A stretch of DNA of 64,000 nt from positions 1,437,334 through 1,501,333 of the forward strand of contig NZ_HG315690.1 in assembly GCF_000455345.1 (NCBI RefSeq), in the 5' to 3' direction. This document shows, piece by piece, positions 8,420 to 16,754 of the stretch. A program made the position numbers and the translations under genes. Positions within the stretch are counted from its first letter, which is position 1, and the number at the start of each line of letters is the position of its first letter. The notes beneath the pieces were generated by a model, which saw only the letters and a list, made by a program, of their open reading frames with translations, had not been told where the DNA came from and made no database searches. The DNA is from Halopiger goleimassiliensis (GTDB lineage: Archaea; Halobacteriota; Halobacteria; Halobacteriales; Natrialbaceae).

Positions 8420-9088
8420 CTACCAGGCGGACCAGGCGCTGGTGGTCTGGTCGTAGGCGTAGACGCGTTTGGCGTCCTTCGCGAGGACGGTGTCGCCCTC
8501 CATCTCGTAGCGGTCGCGCTCGTAGCCCGTCGCGTCGTCGCGGACGACGAAGGCGTCGATCTCGATCTCGTCGTCGCCGAACTCCTCGACCGCGCCGACC
8601 TCGAACTCGTAGTCGCCGGGGACGTAGACCGTGATCGAGCGGCTGTCGTCGCGCCGGCCGTCCTGTGGGTGGACGGTGACGTTGACCGCGACGTTATCGA
8701 CCTCGCGGGTCCAGACGGTCTCGATCTCGTCGGCCGGGGCTTCCTCCACGCGGCGGTGGCCCTCGAGTTCGACGCTCGTGACCCGAACCGTCGAGAGCAC
8801 CTCCTCGGTCTCGAGGATGAACTCGTCGCCGACCTCGACGGTCTCGTCTTCGGGCGTGGTGACGTTCGCAGTAAAGGACTCGCCCTCCTGGGAGACGACG
8901 ACGTCGAGGGTGACTTCGCGCGTGCGTTCGGGCGTGACCTTGTGGACCTGGCCACAGTCGCTACAGCGGACGGTGAACGTGCCACCGCCCTCGGAGACGG
9001 TCAGTACCTCGTGGACCGTCTCGAGCTCGGGCGAGCACGAGGGACAGGGCGTCGGCACCCGATCCGGGGTGTCCTGGGTATCAGTCAT
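8420..9088 (-). CDS. Zinc-finger protein of the HVO_0476 type
   Basis: 222 aa conserved haloarchaeal protein. The N terminus holds a zinc ribbon with two CxxC pairs: TPCPSCSPE near residue 15 and VRCSDCGQVHKV near residue 40. The remainder is beta-rich and acidic, with two probable S1/OB-like repeats (VEVGDEFILE; FEVGAVEEFGDDEIEIDAFVVR). Function is not established. A transcription-related or nucleic-acid-binding role is only inferred from the ribbon. It stands alone on the minus strand, upstream of the palindromic element. Confidence 0.75.
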   Translation of the reverse strand: MTDTQDTPDRVPTPCPSCSPELETVHEVLTVSEGGGTFTVRCSDCGQVHKVTPERTREVTLDVVVSQEGESFTANVTTPEDETVEVGDEFILETEEVLSTVRVTSVELEGHRRVEEAPADEIETVWTREVDNVAVNVTVHPQDGRRDDSRSITVYVPGDYEFEVGAVEEFGDDEIEIDAFVVRDDATGYERDRYEMEGDTVLAKDAKRVYAYDQTTSAWSAW

Positions 9089-9166
9089 ACACCCCCGTAG
9101 AGGCCACGTACTGAAAAGGCGATTGGACCGCGGATTCGTCGCAACCGGCCGATTCGCGCCGACGGG

Positions 9167-9628
9167 TTATCGTCGGTCGAGTTCCCGCTCGCGATCCCCG
9201 GTCGTCCGGTCCGGCGACTGGCGCTCCTCGTCCGGCGAAGGGTCAGACCGACGGTCGACGTACGTCCGCGCGTCGGTCAGCGATTCGGTCTCGAGCAGGC
9301 GCTCGAGGCGGCGTTCGAACTCCGCGTCCGAGAGTTCGCCGCGGGCGTACCGCGCTCGAAGTTCCTCGAGCGCCTCCTCGGCGTCGCTCGGCTCGCGGTT
9401 CCGGGTTCGCTCCCCTCCCGTGCGGTCCTGGTAGAGTTCGATCCCGGTGAGCGCTACCGGCAACACGCAGGCGAAGCCGACGATAAAGACGACCCAGAAG
9501 TAGGAGTAGCCGGCGGCCATCAGCCCGAACGCGGTTAGCAGCGTCACGCTCGTGATCAGCAGGGCCACGAACTCCTCGAGTGGCGAATCGTCGCCGTCGT
9601 CGGTCGATCCCTCTCCATCGATCCCCAT
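9167..9628 (-). CDS. Two-TM membrane protein with C-terminal SHOCT domain
   Basis: 153 aa. Two hydrophobic segments (about residues 21-41 and 44-63: VALLITSVTLLTAFGLMAAG and FWVVFIVGFACVLPVALTG) are followed by a charged SHOCT motif (ALEELRARYARGELSDAEFERRLERLL, about 86-112). SHOCT domains are short helical modules found at the ends of membrane proteins and may aid oligomerisation. The ATG at 9628 is supported by a ctattaatc TATA box (9652-9660, minus strand) at leaderless spacing. No function is assigned. Confidence 0.8.
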   Translation of the reverse strand: MGIDGEGSTDDGDDSPLEEFVALLITSVTLLTAFGLMAAGYSYFWVVFIVGFACVLPVALTGIELYQDRTGGERTRNREPSDAEEALEELRARYARGELSDAEFERRLERLLETESLTDARTYVDRRSDPSPDEERQSPDRTTGDRERELDRR

Positions 9629-9714
9629 ACCGACTGTCAACCGACGGACCGGATTAATAGTTGTTCCTCGACGATGGCTGGAAGCAGGAGAACGAACGCG
9701 GCACGGTCTCGCGG

Positions 9715-11421
9715 TCAAAACAGCGCACTGCCGACCCACGCGAGTCCGAGGGCGAAACCGATCGCAGCCAGGGCCTGCCGCGCGAGCATCTGGACGACGA
9801 ACCGCCAGGAGACCTCGCGAGCGACCGTGATAGCCGTGACGAGACACGGCAGGAGTACGCCCGCGAGGTAGACGGCGACCAGTACTTCGAGCGGCGAGAG
9901 CGCGTCGATCCCCGCCGAGTCGGCAGTCAGCAGGGCGATCCCGTCCTTGCGAATCGACGCCAGGACGACCGGGAGGGCGGCCTCGGCCGGCAACGAGAAG
10001 ACGGCCATCGTCGGCTCGAGGACGCCGCCCAGGCGCTCGAGCGCGCCGACGTACTCGAGCAGTGCGCCGACGACGCAGATGCCCGCGAAGACCGGTAGAG
10101 CGGTCGTGAGGAAGCTCTCGAGCGATCCCCGCGCCTCTCGCCAGACCGCGCGGGGACGAGGCCACTCGAGGAACGTGCGGCGATCGACGGCGAGCGTGGC
10201 GGTGCGGGCCTCGGGCGGGGCGATCAGGCGGACGTAGACGAGCGTCGAGGCGACCAGGACGGCGATGTAGGGGCCGACGAGCCACGGCATCCCGACGGCG
10301 GCGAAAACCGCGAGCGTCGCGGGGAACTGGTACGAGCAGGCCGCTCCGAAGGAGATGGCCGAGATGGTCGTACACCGGGTGCAGTCCGAGCAGCTACGGG
10401 TGCTCGTCACTGCGGGGACGTTACAGCCAAAGCCCATCACGACCCGGACGAGGTCCCGACCGGTGAGGCCGACGCGTCGCATCAGGGGGTGGAGTGCGGT
10501 CGTTACCCGCGTCACGAGGCCGCTCGCCTTGTACGCGCCCATGAACGCGGCGAAGACGAGCATCGTCGGCAGCGCCCAGACGAACAGGAACGGCCCCATC
10601 GCGAGCAGGCCGTAGTCGCCCCCGAGAACGGCCGCCAGCGGCCCCGGCAGGCCCGCGGCCCACGAGACTGCCGGCTCGAGCGCCGCCCCGACGAGCGGAT
10701 CGAGTTCGCCCGCGACCGCGTTCGCGAACCAGACGGCGACGATGGCGGGCGCGTGCAACACGAGCGCGCTCACGAGCGGGCCGGCGTAGGGGCGTTCGAG
10801 GATCGTCTCCGGAGGCTCGATCTCCCAGCCGACCCGCGTCGCCGTTCCGCCCGGGAATTCGCCGCTCTCGCCGATGGCGTCCCGGACGGCACGGGCGTCG
10901 ACGGGGAGGGACTGGCCGCCGGCGGATGGGTCCGCGGGAGCGGCCGATCCGCCGCCGGACGTGGGCGTCCCGCCGTCGGCCGCGACGGGCGTCAGGGTTC
11001 GCGCGTCGACCGGTACCACGGGGACGCCGAGATCCGCCTCGAGGGCGGCCAGCGCCTCGTGAGCGTGGGACGTCTCCTCGACCTTGTCCCAGTAGGTGAC
11101 GACCACCGCGCCGGTCCGACCCTGGACAAGCGGGAGCAGATCCGCGAGGTCGCGGTCGATATCAGTCGCCGGCACGACCAGCACGACCTCGTCGGTCACC
11201 TCGAGTGCAGACAGCGCCTCGCGGGTCGTCTCCGTGTCGACCTCGAGTGTGATACCGGGCGTGTCGACTACCTCGAGGTCGTCGTCCCGGTAGACCTCGC
11301 TCGAGACGGTCGAACCGCCGACGTTCTCGTCGGTGGGCGCGGTTCCGGTGAGGCCGGCCGCGAGCGCCGACTTGCCGACGCTCTCCTTCCCGATCAGAAC
11401 GACGCGGTTGCGATCGGGCAT
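9715..11421 (-). CDS. FeoB-like GTPase fused to nucleoside-recognition (gate) membrane domains
   Basis: 568 aa. An N-terminal GTPase (residues 1-160) has P-loop GKESVGKSAL and DTPG; the G4 motif is the unusual TYWDK rather than NKxD. From about residue 205 onward lie two gate domains with many membrane segments. The FeoB hallmark GFGCNVPAVTSTR is present but is followed by a Cys cluster (SCSDCTRC) that standard FeoB lacks. No FeoA gene is adjacent. It is divergently oriented to a CobW-type metal GTPase and near a flavoprotein with a Cys-rich tail, so a divalent-metal uptake role is inferred. The metal (Fe, Zn or other) cannot be decided. Confidence 0.75.
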   Translation of the reverse strand: MPDRNRVVLIGKESVGKSALAAGLTGTAPTDENVGGSTVSSEVYRDDDLEVVDTPGITLEVDTETTREALSALEVTDEVVLVVPATDIDRDLADLLPLVQGRTGAVVVTYWDKVEETSHAHEALAALEADLGVPVVPVDARTLTPVAADGGTPTSGGGSAAPADPSAGGQSLPVDARAVRDAIGESGEFPGGTATRVGWEIEPPETILERPYAGPLVSALVLHAPAIVAVWFANAVAGELDPLVGAALEPAVSWAAGLPGPLAAVLGGDYGLLAMGPFLFVWALPTMLVFAAFMGAYKASGLVTRVTTALHPLMRRVGLTGRDLVRVVMGFGCNVPAVTSTRSCSDCTRCTTISAISFGAACSYQFPATLAVFAAVGMPWLVGPYIAVLVASTLVYVRLIAPPEARTATLAVDRRTFLEWPRPRAVWREARGSLESFLTTALPVFAGICVVGALLEYVGALERLGGVLEPTMAVFSLPAEAALPVVLASIRKDGIALLTADSAGIDALSPLEVLVAVYLAGVLLPCLVTAITVAREVSWRFVVQMLARQALAAIGFALGLAWVGSALF

Positions 11422-11539
11422 TCAGCGGCCGTCCTCTGCGTCTGGGCCGCGGCGTTCGAACGCGATACGACGATCACCGGACGGTGTTCGGTACCGGGTC
11501 GAGGCTCGAACCATCGTCACGGGATATCGAGCCGCGCTG

Positions 11540-11580
11540 TTAATAACTTCTCCGACTTAGATAATAACCTCTATTACTAT
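11540..11580. promoter_or_regulatory. AT-rich control region between the FeoB-like and cobW genes
   Basis: Holds ttaataactt (11540-11549) and gataataacc (11560-11569) a short way apart, then ctattactat. The decamer ttaataactt occurs again before the flavoprotein gene (14794-14803), where it is part of a palindrome. It is a plausible operator plus TATA box for cobW. Confidence 0.45.
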
Positions 11581-11601
11581 GTCCCGTGTGTTGTTAACCG
11601 A

Positions 11602-12903
11602 ATGTCCGACGACTCGATCCCCGTGACGGTGCTGTCCGGAACGCTTGGTACCGGCAAGACCACCCTGCTGAACCACGTGTTGCGCACGACCGACCGCGAT
11701 CTCGCCGTACTCGTCAACGACATGGGTGAGGTCAACGTCGACGCCGACCGCGTCGCGGAGTCCTCCGACATCGCCGACGCTGACGAGGAACTGATCGAGC
11801 TCTCGAACGGCTGTATCTGCTGTGAGTTGCGGGGTGACTTGCTCGACGCGATCGGCGAACTCACCGCCTCCGAGCGAGAGTTCGACGCCGTCGTCGTCGA
11901 GTCCACCGGCGTCGCCGAACCGCTGCCGGTCGCACAGACCCTGACGCTTGGCTTCGATCAGTCCGACCTCGATCCCACGGAGTTCTACGAGGAGACCGGT
12001 ATCGAACCGCTCGAGGGCTGTCACCTCGATACGACCGTCACCGTCGTCGACGCCCACCAGTTCGACGCGGCGATGGAATCCGACGAAATTCTCGACGACG
12101 ACGGCACGAAAAAGCACCTCGGCGACCTGCTGGTCGAACAGGTCGAGTTCTGTGACGTCCTCGTCCTGAACAAGTGCGACCTGGTCGACGAGGACACGCT
12201 CGAGGAGATCGAGGCGACCCTCGAGGTGCTCCAGCCTCGGGCGGACATCGTTCGAACCGAACACGGCCGGGTCGACCCCGACGAGGTCGTCGAGACCGAC
12301 CGGTTCGACTTCGACGAAGCGAGCCAGTCGGCCGGCTGGATCCAGGAGCTCGAAGAGCCCCACCAGTCCGCCGAGGAGGAACACGGCGTCACCTCGTTCG
12401 TCTTCGAGGCCCGGCGGCCGTTCCACCCCGAGCGCCTCGCGGACCGCTTCGACGAGTTCCCCGACGAGGTCGTCCGCTCGAAGGGCCACTTCTGGATCGC
12501 GAGCCGCGAGGGCGAGGCACTCACGTTCAACGTCGCAGGGCAGTCCGTCCGGGTCGGTCCGGGCGGGACGTGGCTCGACGCCGCCCCGCCCGAGGAGCGC
12601 GAACGGGCGCTCGCGGAGAACCCGGAACTCGAGGACGTCTGGCACGATCGCTGGGGCGACCGCAGTATCCGACTCGTGCTGATCGGCGTCGAGATGGACC
12701 ACGAGTCGCTGCGGGCCGACCTCGCCGACTGTCTGGTGACCGACGACGAACTCGAGGACGACTGGTCGACCTACGAGGACCGATTCCCGACGTTCGACCC
12801 ACCCGGAAGCGACGAACCGACGGCCGGCGAGCAGGACGAGACGGGCGCTGACGGACCGGTCGACGCACCCGACGACCAGGAGGAAATCGGGCTCGCCGAC
12901 TGA
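11602..12903 (+). CDS. CobW/COG0523-family metal-chaperone GTPase
   Basis: 433 aa G3E GTPase. The N terminus has P-loop GTLGTGKTTLL, the metal-binding CxCC motif in SNGCICCELRGDLL, Walker B VVVESTGVAEP and LNKCD for guanine. The C-terminal CobW_C domain (about residues 270-370) contains FEARRPFHPERLADRF and GHFWIASREGEALTF. The tail is acidic. Family knowledge: these GTPases insert or allocate metals, often zinc under zinc limitation. An internal acidic insertion (about 115-165) is longer than in bacterial homologs. It is next to a FeoB-like gene and 1 nt upstream of a small gene, within an apparent metal-handling group. Confidence 0.88.
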   Translation: MSDDSIPVTVLSGTLGTGKTTLLNHVLRTTDRDLAVLVNDMGEVNVDADRVAESSDIADADEELIELSNGCICCELRGDLLDAIGELTASEREFDAVVVESTGVAEPLPVAQTLTLGFDQSDLDPTEFYEETGIEPLEGCHLDTTVTVVDAHQFDAAMESDEILDDDGTKKHLGDLLVEQVEFCDVLVLNKCDLVDEDTLEEIEATLEVLQPRADIVRTEHGRVDPDEVVETDRFDFDEASQSAGWIQELEEPHQSAEEEHGVTSFVFEARRPFHPERLADRFDEFPDEVVRSKGHFWIASREGEALTFNVAGQSVRVGPGGTWLDAAPPEERERALAENPELEDVWHDRWGDRSIRLVLIGVEMDHESLRADLADCLVTDDELEDDWSTYEDRFPTFDPPGSDEPTAGEQDETGADGPVDAPDDQEEIGLAD

Positions 12904-12904
12904 G

Positions 12905-13129
12905 GTGACCGACGACGTGAGCGACACCCACGGCGAACCGCGGGAACGCGATGCCGACGGTGAGCCACCGCTGCCGGACGTCTCGCCCTGTTACGAGGCG
13001 TACCTCGAGCGCCACGACCATCGGCCCGACGCCTGTACGATCTACTGTTCGATTTCGAACGCCACGGCGCGCGACCAGTGGATCAAGGCGTGGGGCGACG
13101 GGTTCGTGTCGCGCGAGGAGCTGCGCTAG
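12905..13129 (+). CDS. Small conserved haloarchaeal protein (DUF7511-like)
   Basis: 74 aa with a GTG start 1 nt after the cobW stop, so co-translated. After an acidic N terminus comes YLERHDHRPDACTIYC, then a C-terminal WIKAWGDGFVSREELR. The pattern of a short beta-rich domain ending in a W-x-x-A...S-x-x-E-x-R motif resembles the haloarchaeal DUF7511 family. I am recalling that family, not searching it. Three Cys residues (C26, C39, C43 region) could bind metal. The role is unknown; the operon suggests a link with CobW. Confidence 0.55.
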   Translation: MTDDVSDTHGEPRERDADGEPPLPDVSPCYEAYLERHDHRPDACTIYCSISNATARDQWIKAWGDGFVSREELR

Positions 13130-13372
13130 GGGTGGCCCCCTCCACGCACTTCCGAACCGCAGTCAGGACGAACGTCACCGACGGCCAGCGACGCGATCGA
13201 CCGACTGATCGACGGGGACGAGCGCACGAACCTCGCCGTCATCGTCCGTACGAACGCCTCCGCGGGGAGTTCCTCGACGGTCCCACCACCTCGACGAACG
13301 GTGACGAGATCGCCGCTCGTTCCGCGAACGAGTGATGCGCTCCCGGGAACGAACCCGACCGATGCTGCGACA

Positions 13373-14767
13373 TCAGCAGTCGCAGTAGTCCGGTTCGCAG
13401 CAGTCGAGGTCCTCGAGGACCATCTCCTTCTCCCGGTACTCCTCGAGCGGGTCGGTATCGACCCCGAGTCGGTCGCCGATGGTCTCGGCGACGACGGCGA
13501 AGCGCTGGCGGAACTTGTAGATGAAGCAGAACTGCTGTCCGTCGTGAGTCACGGCCGGGCCGGCCAGGAAGAGGCCGGGCGTCGTCGCCGATTCGTCGCG
13601 ATCGGTGAGCGAGGGGCCGTCGTCGTCGACGTCGAACAGGTCGTCGACCGCCGTCAGACTCCCCTCGAAGCCCGTCGCGAGGACCGGCGGCGTTCGCGAT
13701 CGAATCTCGTCGCCGTCGTTCGTCACGACGACGTACTCGGCGTCGACTGCTTCGCCCGCACCGCTCTCGTCGTCCGAGTCCCGGGCGACGGCCGCTCGAG
13801 ATTGAAGCCGTTCGATACGATCGACGCGGATCCCGGCGACGAGGTCGATCGGATACTCGGCCGCGAGGGCGGCCTCGAGCCGTTCGGTCGTCCGCGGCGA
13901 GAGCACCTCGCTGGGGTCGGGGCTGCGGTACTGCCAGGTGCCTTCCTCGTCGAGTACCGTCACGGAGAGTCCGGCTTCGGCCAGTCCGAGCGCGGCGTCG
14001 ATTCCGCTCTCGGCACCCCCGACGACGATCACGTCGTCGCCCACCGGCTCGTCCGCCGACTGCTCGACGTTCGCCGCCGGTTCTTCCCGGTTGAGCCCGT
14101 GGAACGCCGACGCTTCGTCCGTCGCCGAAAAGGCGTCCCCGCCGTCGGCCGCCGTCTCGGGAGCCGGGTCGAGGACGGCGTCCGCCCCAGCGCCGTCGAA
14201 CGCATCGATCGACGCATTGGCGGCGACTCGCCGAGCGTGGTCGCTCCAGGAATCGATCGTCGAGACGTGGACGGCGCGTTCCGCGCCAGCGATCGCGCCC
14301 GTGGCGGGGTACTGGTATTCGCCGGCCGCCCAGACGACGAACCGGGCACGGATCGAACCGTCGTTCGTCTCGAGGGTGAACCCCGACGAACCCCCGGCTG
14401 CGTCGCGATCGTCCCCGGGAACGACGCGCTCGACGTCGACGCCGGTCCGAACGGGGACCTCGTGGAACTCGGCGACGGCCTCGAGGTAGTCGGCGTACTC
14501 CTCGCCGGTCGGGTGTTCGCAATCGAGGGCGAGCGCGGGCGCGGTGTCGGGCGTGATCGCGTTCAGGTCGCGAACGCCGAAGGCGTTCGCCGGGAACGAC
14601 GGCGTCAACAGTCGCATCTCGGCCGGCCACGCGCGGAACGACGCCCCGATACAGTCGCGCTCGAGGACGACGTAGTCGACCTCGAGGCGCTCGAGCGCCA
14701 CGGCGACGCCGATTCCTGCCGGGCCAGCACCGACGATGGCGACCTCGTGATCGAACGGAGTGTGCAT
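13373..14767 (-). CDS. FAD/NAD(P)-binding oxidoreductase with Cys-rich C-terminal tail
   Basis: 464 aa flavoprotein of the flavin-monooxygenase/CzcO type. The first dinucleotide motif is IVGAGPAGIGVAVALE at the N terminus; the second is VIVVGGAESGIDAALGLAE (about residues 240-260). A conserved ATG-type strand (VLATGFEGSL) follows. The very C terminus is DLDCCEPDYCDC, four Cys in nine residues, suggestive of metal or redox binding. Neighbours include CobW and FeoB-like genes, so a role in metal stress is inferred. Its promoter has a TATA-like box overlapping a palindrome (14797-14818). Confidence 0.8.
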   Translation of the reverse strand: MHTPFDHEVAIVGAGPAGIGVAVALERLEVDYVVLERDCIGASFRAWPAEMRLLTPSFPANAFGVRDLNAITPDTAPALALDCEHPTGEEYADYLEAVAEFHEVPVRTGVDVERVVPGDDRDAAGGSSGFTLETNDGSIRARFVVWAAGEYQYPATGAIAGAERAVHVSTIDSWSDHARRVAANASIDAFDGAGADAVLDPAPETAADGGDAFSATDEASAFHGLNREEPAANVEQSADEPVGDDVIVVGGAESGIDAALGLAEAGLSVTVLDEEGTWQYRSPDPSEVLSPRTTERLEAALAAEYPIDLVAGIRVDRIERLQSRAAVARDSDDESGAGEAVDAEYVVVTNDGDEIRSRTPPVLATGFEGSLTAVDDLFDVDDDGPSLTDRDESATTPGLFLAGPAVTHDGQQFCFIYKFRQRFAVVAETIGDRLGVDTDPLEEYREKEMVLEDLDCCEPDYCDC

Positions 14768-14796
14768 ACACGGTTACAGGCGACCCTGCAGACTTA

Positions 14797-14818
14797 ATAA
14801 CTTTGGTGTACAAGTTAT
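14797..14818. promoter_or_regulatory. Palindromic operator candidate before the flavoprotein gene
   Basis: ataactt (14797-14803) and aagttat (14812-14818) form a perfect 7-bp inverted repeat with an 8-bp spacer. It overlaps the AT-rich box about 30-50 nt upstream of the ATG at 14767. The decamer ttaataactt at its edge also occurs before cobW. Confidence 0.55.
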
Positions 14819-14958
14819 CAATATTTGTTACCAGATAGTGTCTAGTTGTTGGTGTCGGTTCGTACACAGACGGATTCGCGGAAAGCAGGACTTTTCACCG
14901 CCCGTGATCTGAGGGTCGTACTGATGTACCGACGTACGCTCGAGCGGAGGTGGCCCCG

Positions 14959-15909
14959 ATGACGACCGACGTGACCGAAATTACGGTGATCGGAGAGGAC
15001 GACACCGGACTGGTCGCTCGCGTGACCAGCCTCCTGTTCGAGCGCGGAATCAACATCGAAGACCTCGATCAGGCGGTCCGAGACGGCGTCTTCCGGATGT
15101 ACCTCGCGGTCGACACCTCGGAGATGGTCTGCACCGAGGAGACGCTCCGCGAGGACCTCCACGAACTGGGCGACGACCTCGACCTCGACGTCCAGGTCCG
15201 GTTCCCCGCCGACCGGGAGACCCAGCAGATCGCCGTCCTCGTCACGAAGGAGAGCCACTGCCTCGAGGCGCTGTTCGAGGCCTGGGCCAACGACGAACTC
15301 GGCGCGGACATCGGCGTCGTGATCGGCAACCACGACGACCTCCAGCCGCTGGCCGAACACTACGGCGTGCCGTTCCACGACATCGGCGACGAGAAGGGCC
15401 AGCAGAACGAGGACGAACTGCTCGACCTCCTCGCGGAGTACGACGTCGACCTCATCGTGCTGGCTCGCTACATGCGGATCCTCAGCCCCAACGTCGTCTT
15501 CCGCTACGAGGACCGGATCATCAACGTCCACCCCTCGTTGCTGCCCGCGTTCCCCGGCGCAGAGGCCTACCGCCAGGCCTTAGACGAGGGCGTCCGCATC
15601 GCCGGGGTCACCGCCCACTACGTGACGACCGACCTCGACCAGGGGCCGATCATCACCCAGCGGGCGTTCGACGTCCCCGACGACGCCGACGTAGAGGAGA
15701 TGAAACGTCGCGGCCAGCCGCTGGAGGCCGACGCCCTGCTCGAGGCGGTCCGCCTGCACCTCAACGGCGACGTCTCCGTCCACCGCGGCCGGACGTCGGT
15801 CCGAGAGAACGGCAACCAGTACCAGCTCGGGCTCCCCGAGGACGTCGACGATCTGACGCCGGACCGGCCCGTCGACGGCATCGGCACAGCAGTCGCAGAG
15901 GATCAGTAG
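14959..15909 (+). CDS. purU: Formyltetrahydrofolate deformylase
   Basis: 316 aa. An N-terminal ACT domain (VIGEDDTGLVARVTSLLFERGINI) precedes a formyltransferase-like hydrolase domain with ARYMRILSP and IINVHPSLLPAFPGAEAYRQAL, containing the catalytic His of HPSLLP and a downstream Asp in TTDLDQGPIITQ. It hydrolyses 10-formyl-THF to formate and THF, balancing one-carbon units for purine synthesis. purC lies 3 kb downstream. I use the ATG at 14959; a GTG at 14950 would add three residues. The C-terminal tail is longer than in bacterial PurU. Confidence 0.92.
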   Translation: MTTDVTEITVIGEDDTGLVARVTSLLFERGINIEDLDQAVRDGVFRMYLAVDTSEMVCTEETLREDLHELGDDLDLDVQVRFPADRETQQIAVLVTKESHCLEALFEAWANDELGADIGVVIGNHDDLQPLAEHYGVPFHDIGDEKGQQNEDELLDLLAEYDVDLIVLARYMRILSPNVVFRYEDRIINVHPSLLPAFPGAEAYRQALDEGVRIAGVTAHYVTTDLDQGPIITQRAFDVPDDADVEEMKRRGQPLEADALLEAVRLHLNGDVSVHRGRTSVRENGNQYQLGLPEDVDDLTPDRPVDGIGTAVAEDQ

Positions 15910-16040
15910 CCGTTTTTCGTCGTTTCACAGCTCATACGCGCTGGTATCGACCGACAGAGTGTCGAGAATCTCCGCATTCGACCGAGAAATCCACACTGGA
16001 TACCCGTCCGTCGGAGACGGCGATGCGATCACGTAACACG

Positions 16041-16067
16041 GAAAGTTTTTCACAAAATCAAACTTTC
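16041..16067. other. 8-bp inverted repeat in the purU-DUF7556 spacer
   Basis: gaaagttt (16041-16048) and aaactttc (16060-16067) are perfect inverted copies with an 11-nt AT-rich spacer. The whole stretch 15910-16187 is less GC-rich than its surroundings and holds no gene. The palindrome could be a terminator hairpin for purU or an operator for the small gene downstream. Confidence 0.4.
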
Positions 16068-16187
16068 GTCTACCACACACCCACCACAGAGTTCGAAACG
16101 AACACTAGCAATTGGATTGGTGTCCGATCGTTTCCTGTTAGTCTCGAGTTCGGAACATTCATAACTGGTTGGTTCGAACGTGAGAGT

Positions 16188-16358
16188 ATGACACCCGACG
16201 TGGGATCGGTTCACCGTTCCGCGGACGACCGCGAAGTAGTCGCAGCCATCGACGAAATCGACGGGCGGCGACAGCTCGTCATCGCCGATCTCACACGGGA
16301 CGAGGAGTGGCTCTCGATGGGCGAGTCGGACGCCGTCTCGCTCGAGGACTGCCGCTGA
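16188..16358 (+). CDS. Small conserved haloarchaeal protein (DUF7556-like)
   Basis: 56 aa, starting MTPDVGSVHRSADDREVVAA, then IDGRRQLVIADLTRDEEWLS and ending AVSLEDCR. The compact two-strand pattern REVVAAIDEIDG...LVIADLTRD...W followed by a Ser-Leu-rich end is one I recall as a widespread haloarchaeal family of unknown role. An in-frame extension to 16023 has no family resemblance and runs through an AT-rich spacer, so the short start is chosen. Monocistronic. Confidence 0.65.
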   Translation: MTPDVGSVHRSADDREVVAAIDEIDGRRQLVIADLTRDEEWLSMGESDAVSLEDCR

Positions 16359-16445
16359 TCCGTCTCGAGGGCACGCCCGGTCGGCCGTGCACGTTTCGCG
16401 TACCGACCGGGTGACCCAGGCGAACGGCCCGCTTCGTTCGAGCGA

Positions 16446-16604
16446 TCAGGACTCCCAGGCCTCGAGACAGTCGTCGTCACAGAAGTGGTAGTACACTGCC
16501 GTCCCGTCTTCGACCGAAGTGACGACGCGGCGGTTCGGTTCGTCGGCGACAGACTCGTCGCAGTGTCGACACCGTGGAGTCGCGTCGTCCGTCGTCTCAG
16601 TCAT
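16446..16604 (-). CDS. Small zinc-ribbon protein (DUF7576-like)
   Basis: 52 aa. Four zinc ligands are visible: TPRCRHCDESV near the N terminus and YYHFCDDDCLEAWES at the C terminus, separated by a beta hairpin (NRRVVTSVEDGTAVYY). The FCDDDC..AW end resembles TRASH-type or MYM-type small zinc fingers that bind metals or nucleic acids. Short haloarchaeal proteins of this kind are common and mostly uncharacterised. It is convergent with the DUF7556-like gene. Exact family name is from memory. Confidence 0.7.
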   Translation of the reverse strand: MTETTDDATPRCRHCDESVADEPNRRVVTSVEDGTAVYYHFCDDDCLEAWES

Positions 16605-16754
16605 GTGCCGAACGAACGAACGAGAGCCACTTGAACGAACCTGTTGCGGCGGTATCGACCACCCCAGAGACCTCCCTGCAGGCGTCGGATCGGTCGACGC
16701 CGTGTCCCCGACGTGGCCCCGCGATCGTCACGCTGACCGGGTCGCCCGTCGCCG

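Noticed and set aside
8400..8985. 193-aa minus-strand frame overlapping the HVO_0476-type gene
   Set aside because: Ser/Arg/Thr-rich out-of-frame shadow.
13138..13372. Short frame with DAIDRLIDGDERTNLAVIVR in the gap before the flavoprotein gene
   Set aside because: Looks like part of a small protein but has no start codon in a fitting position and runs into low-quality sequence; could be a gene remnant, not strong enough to call.
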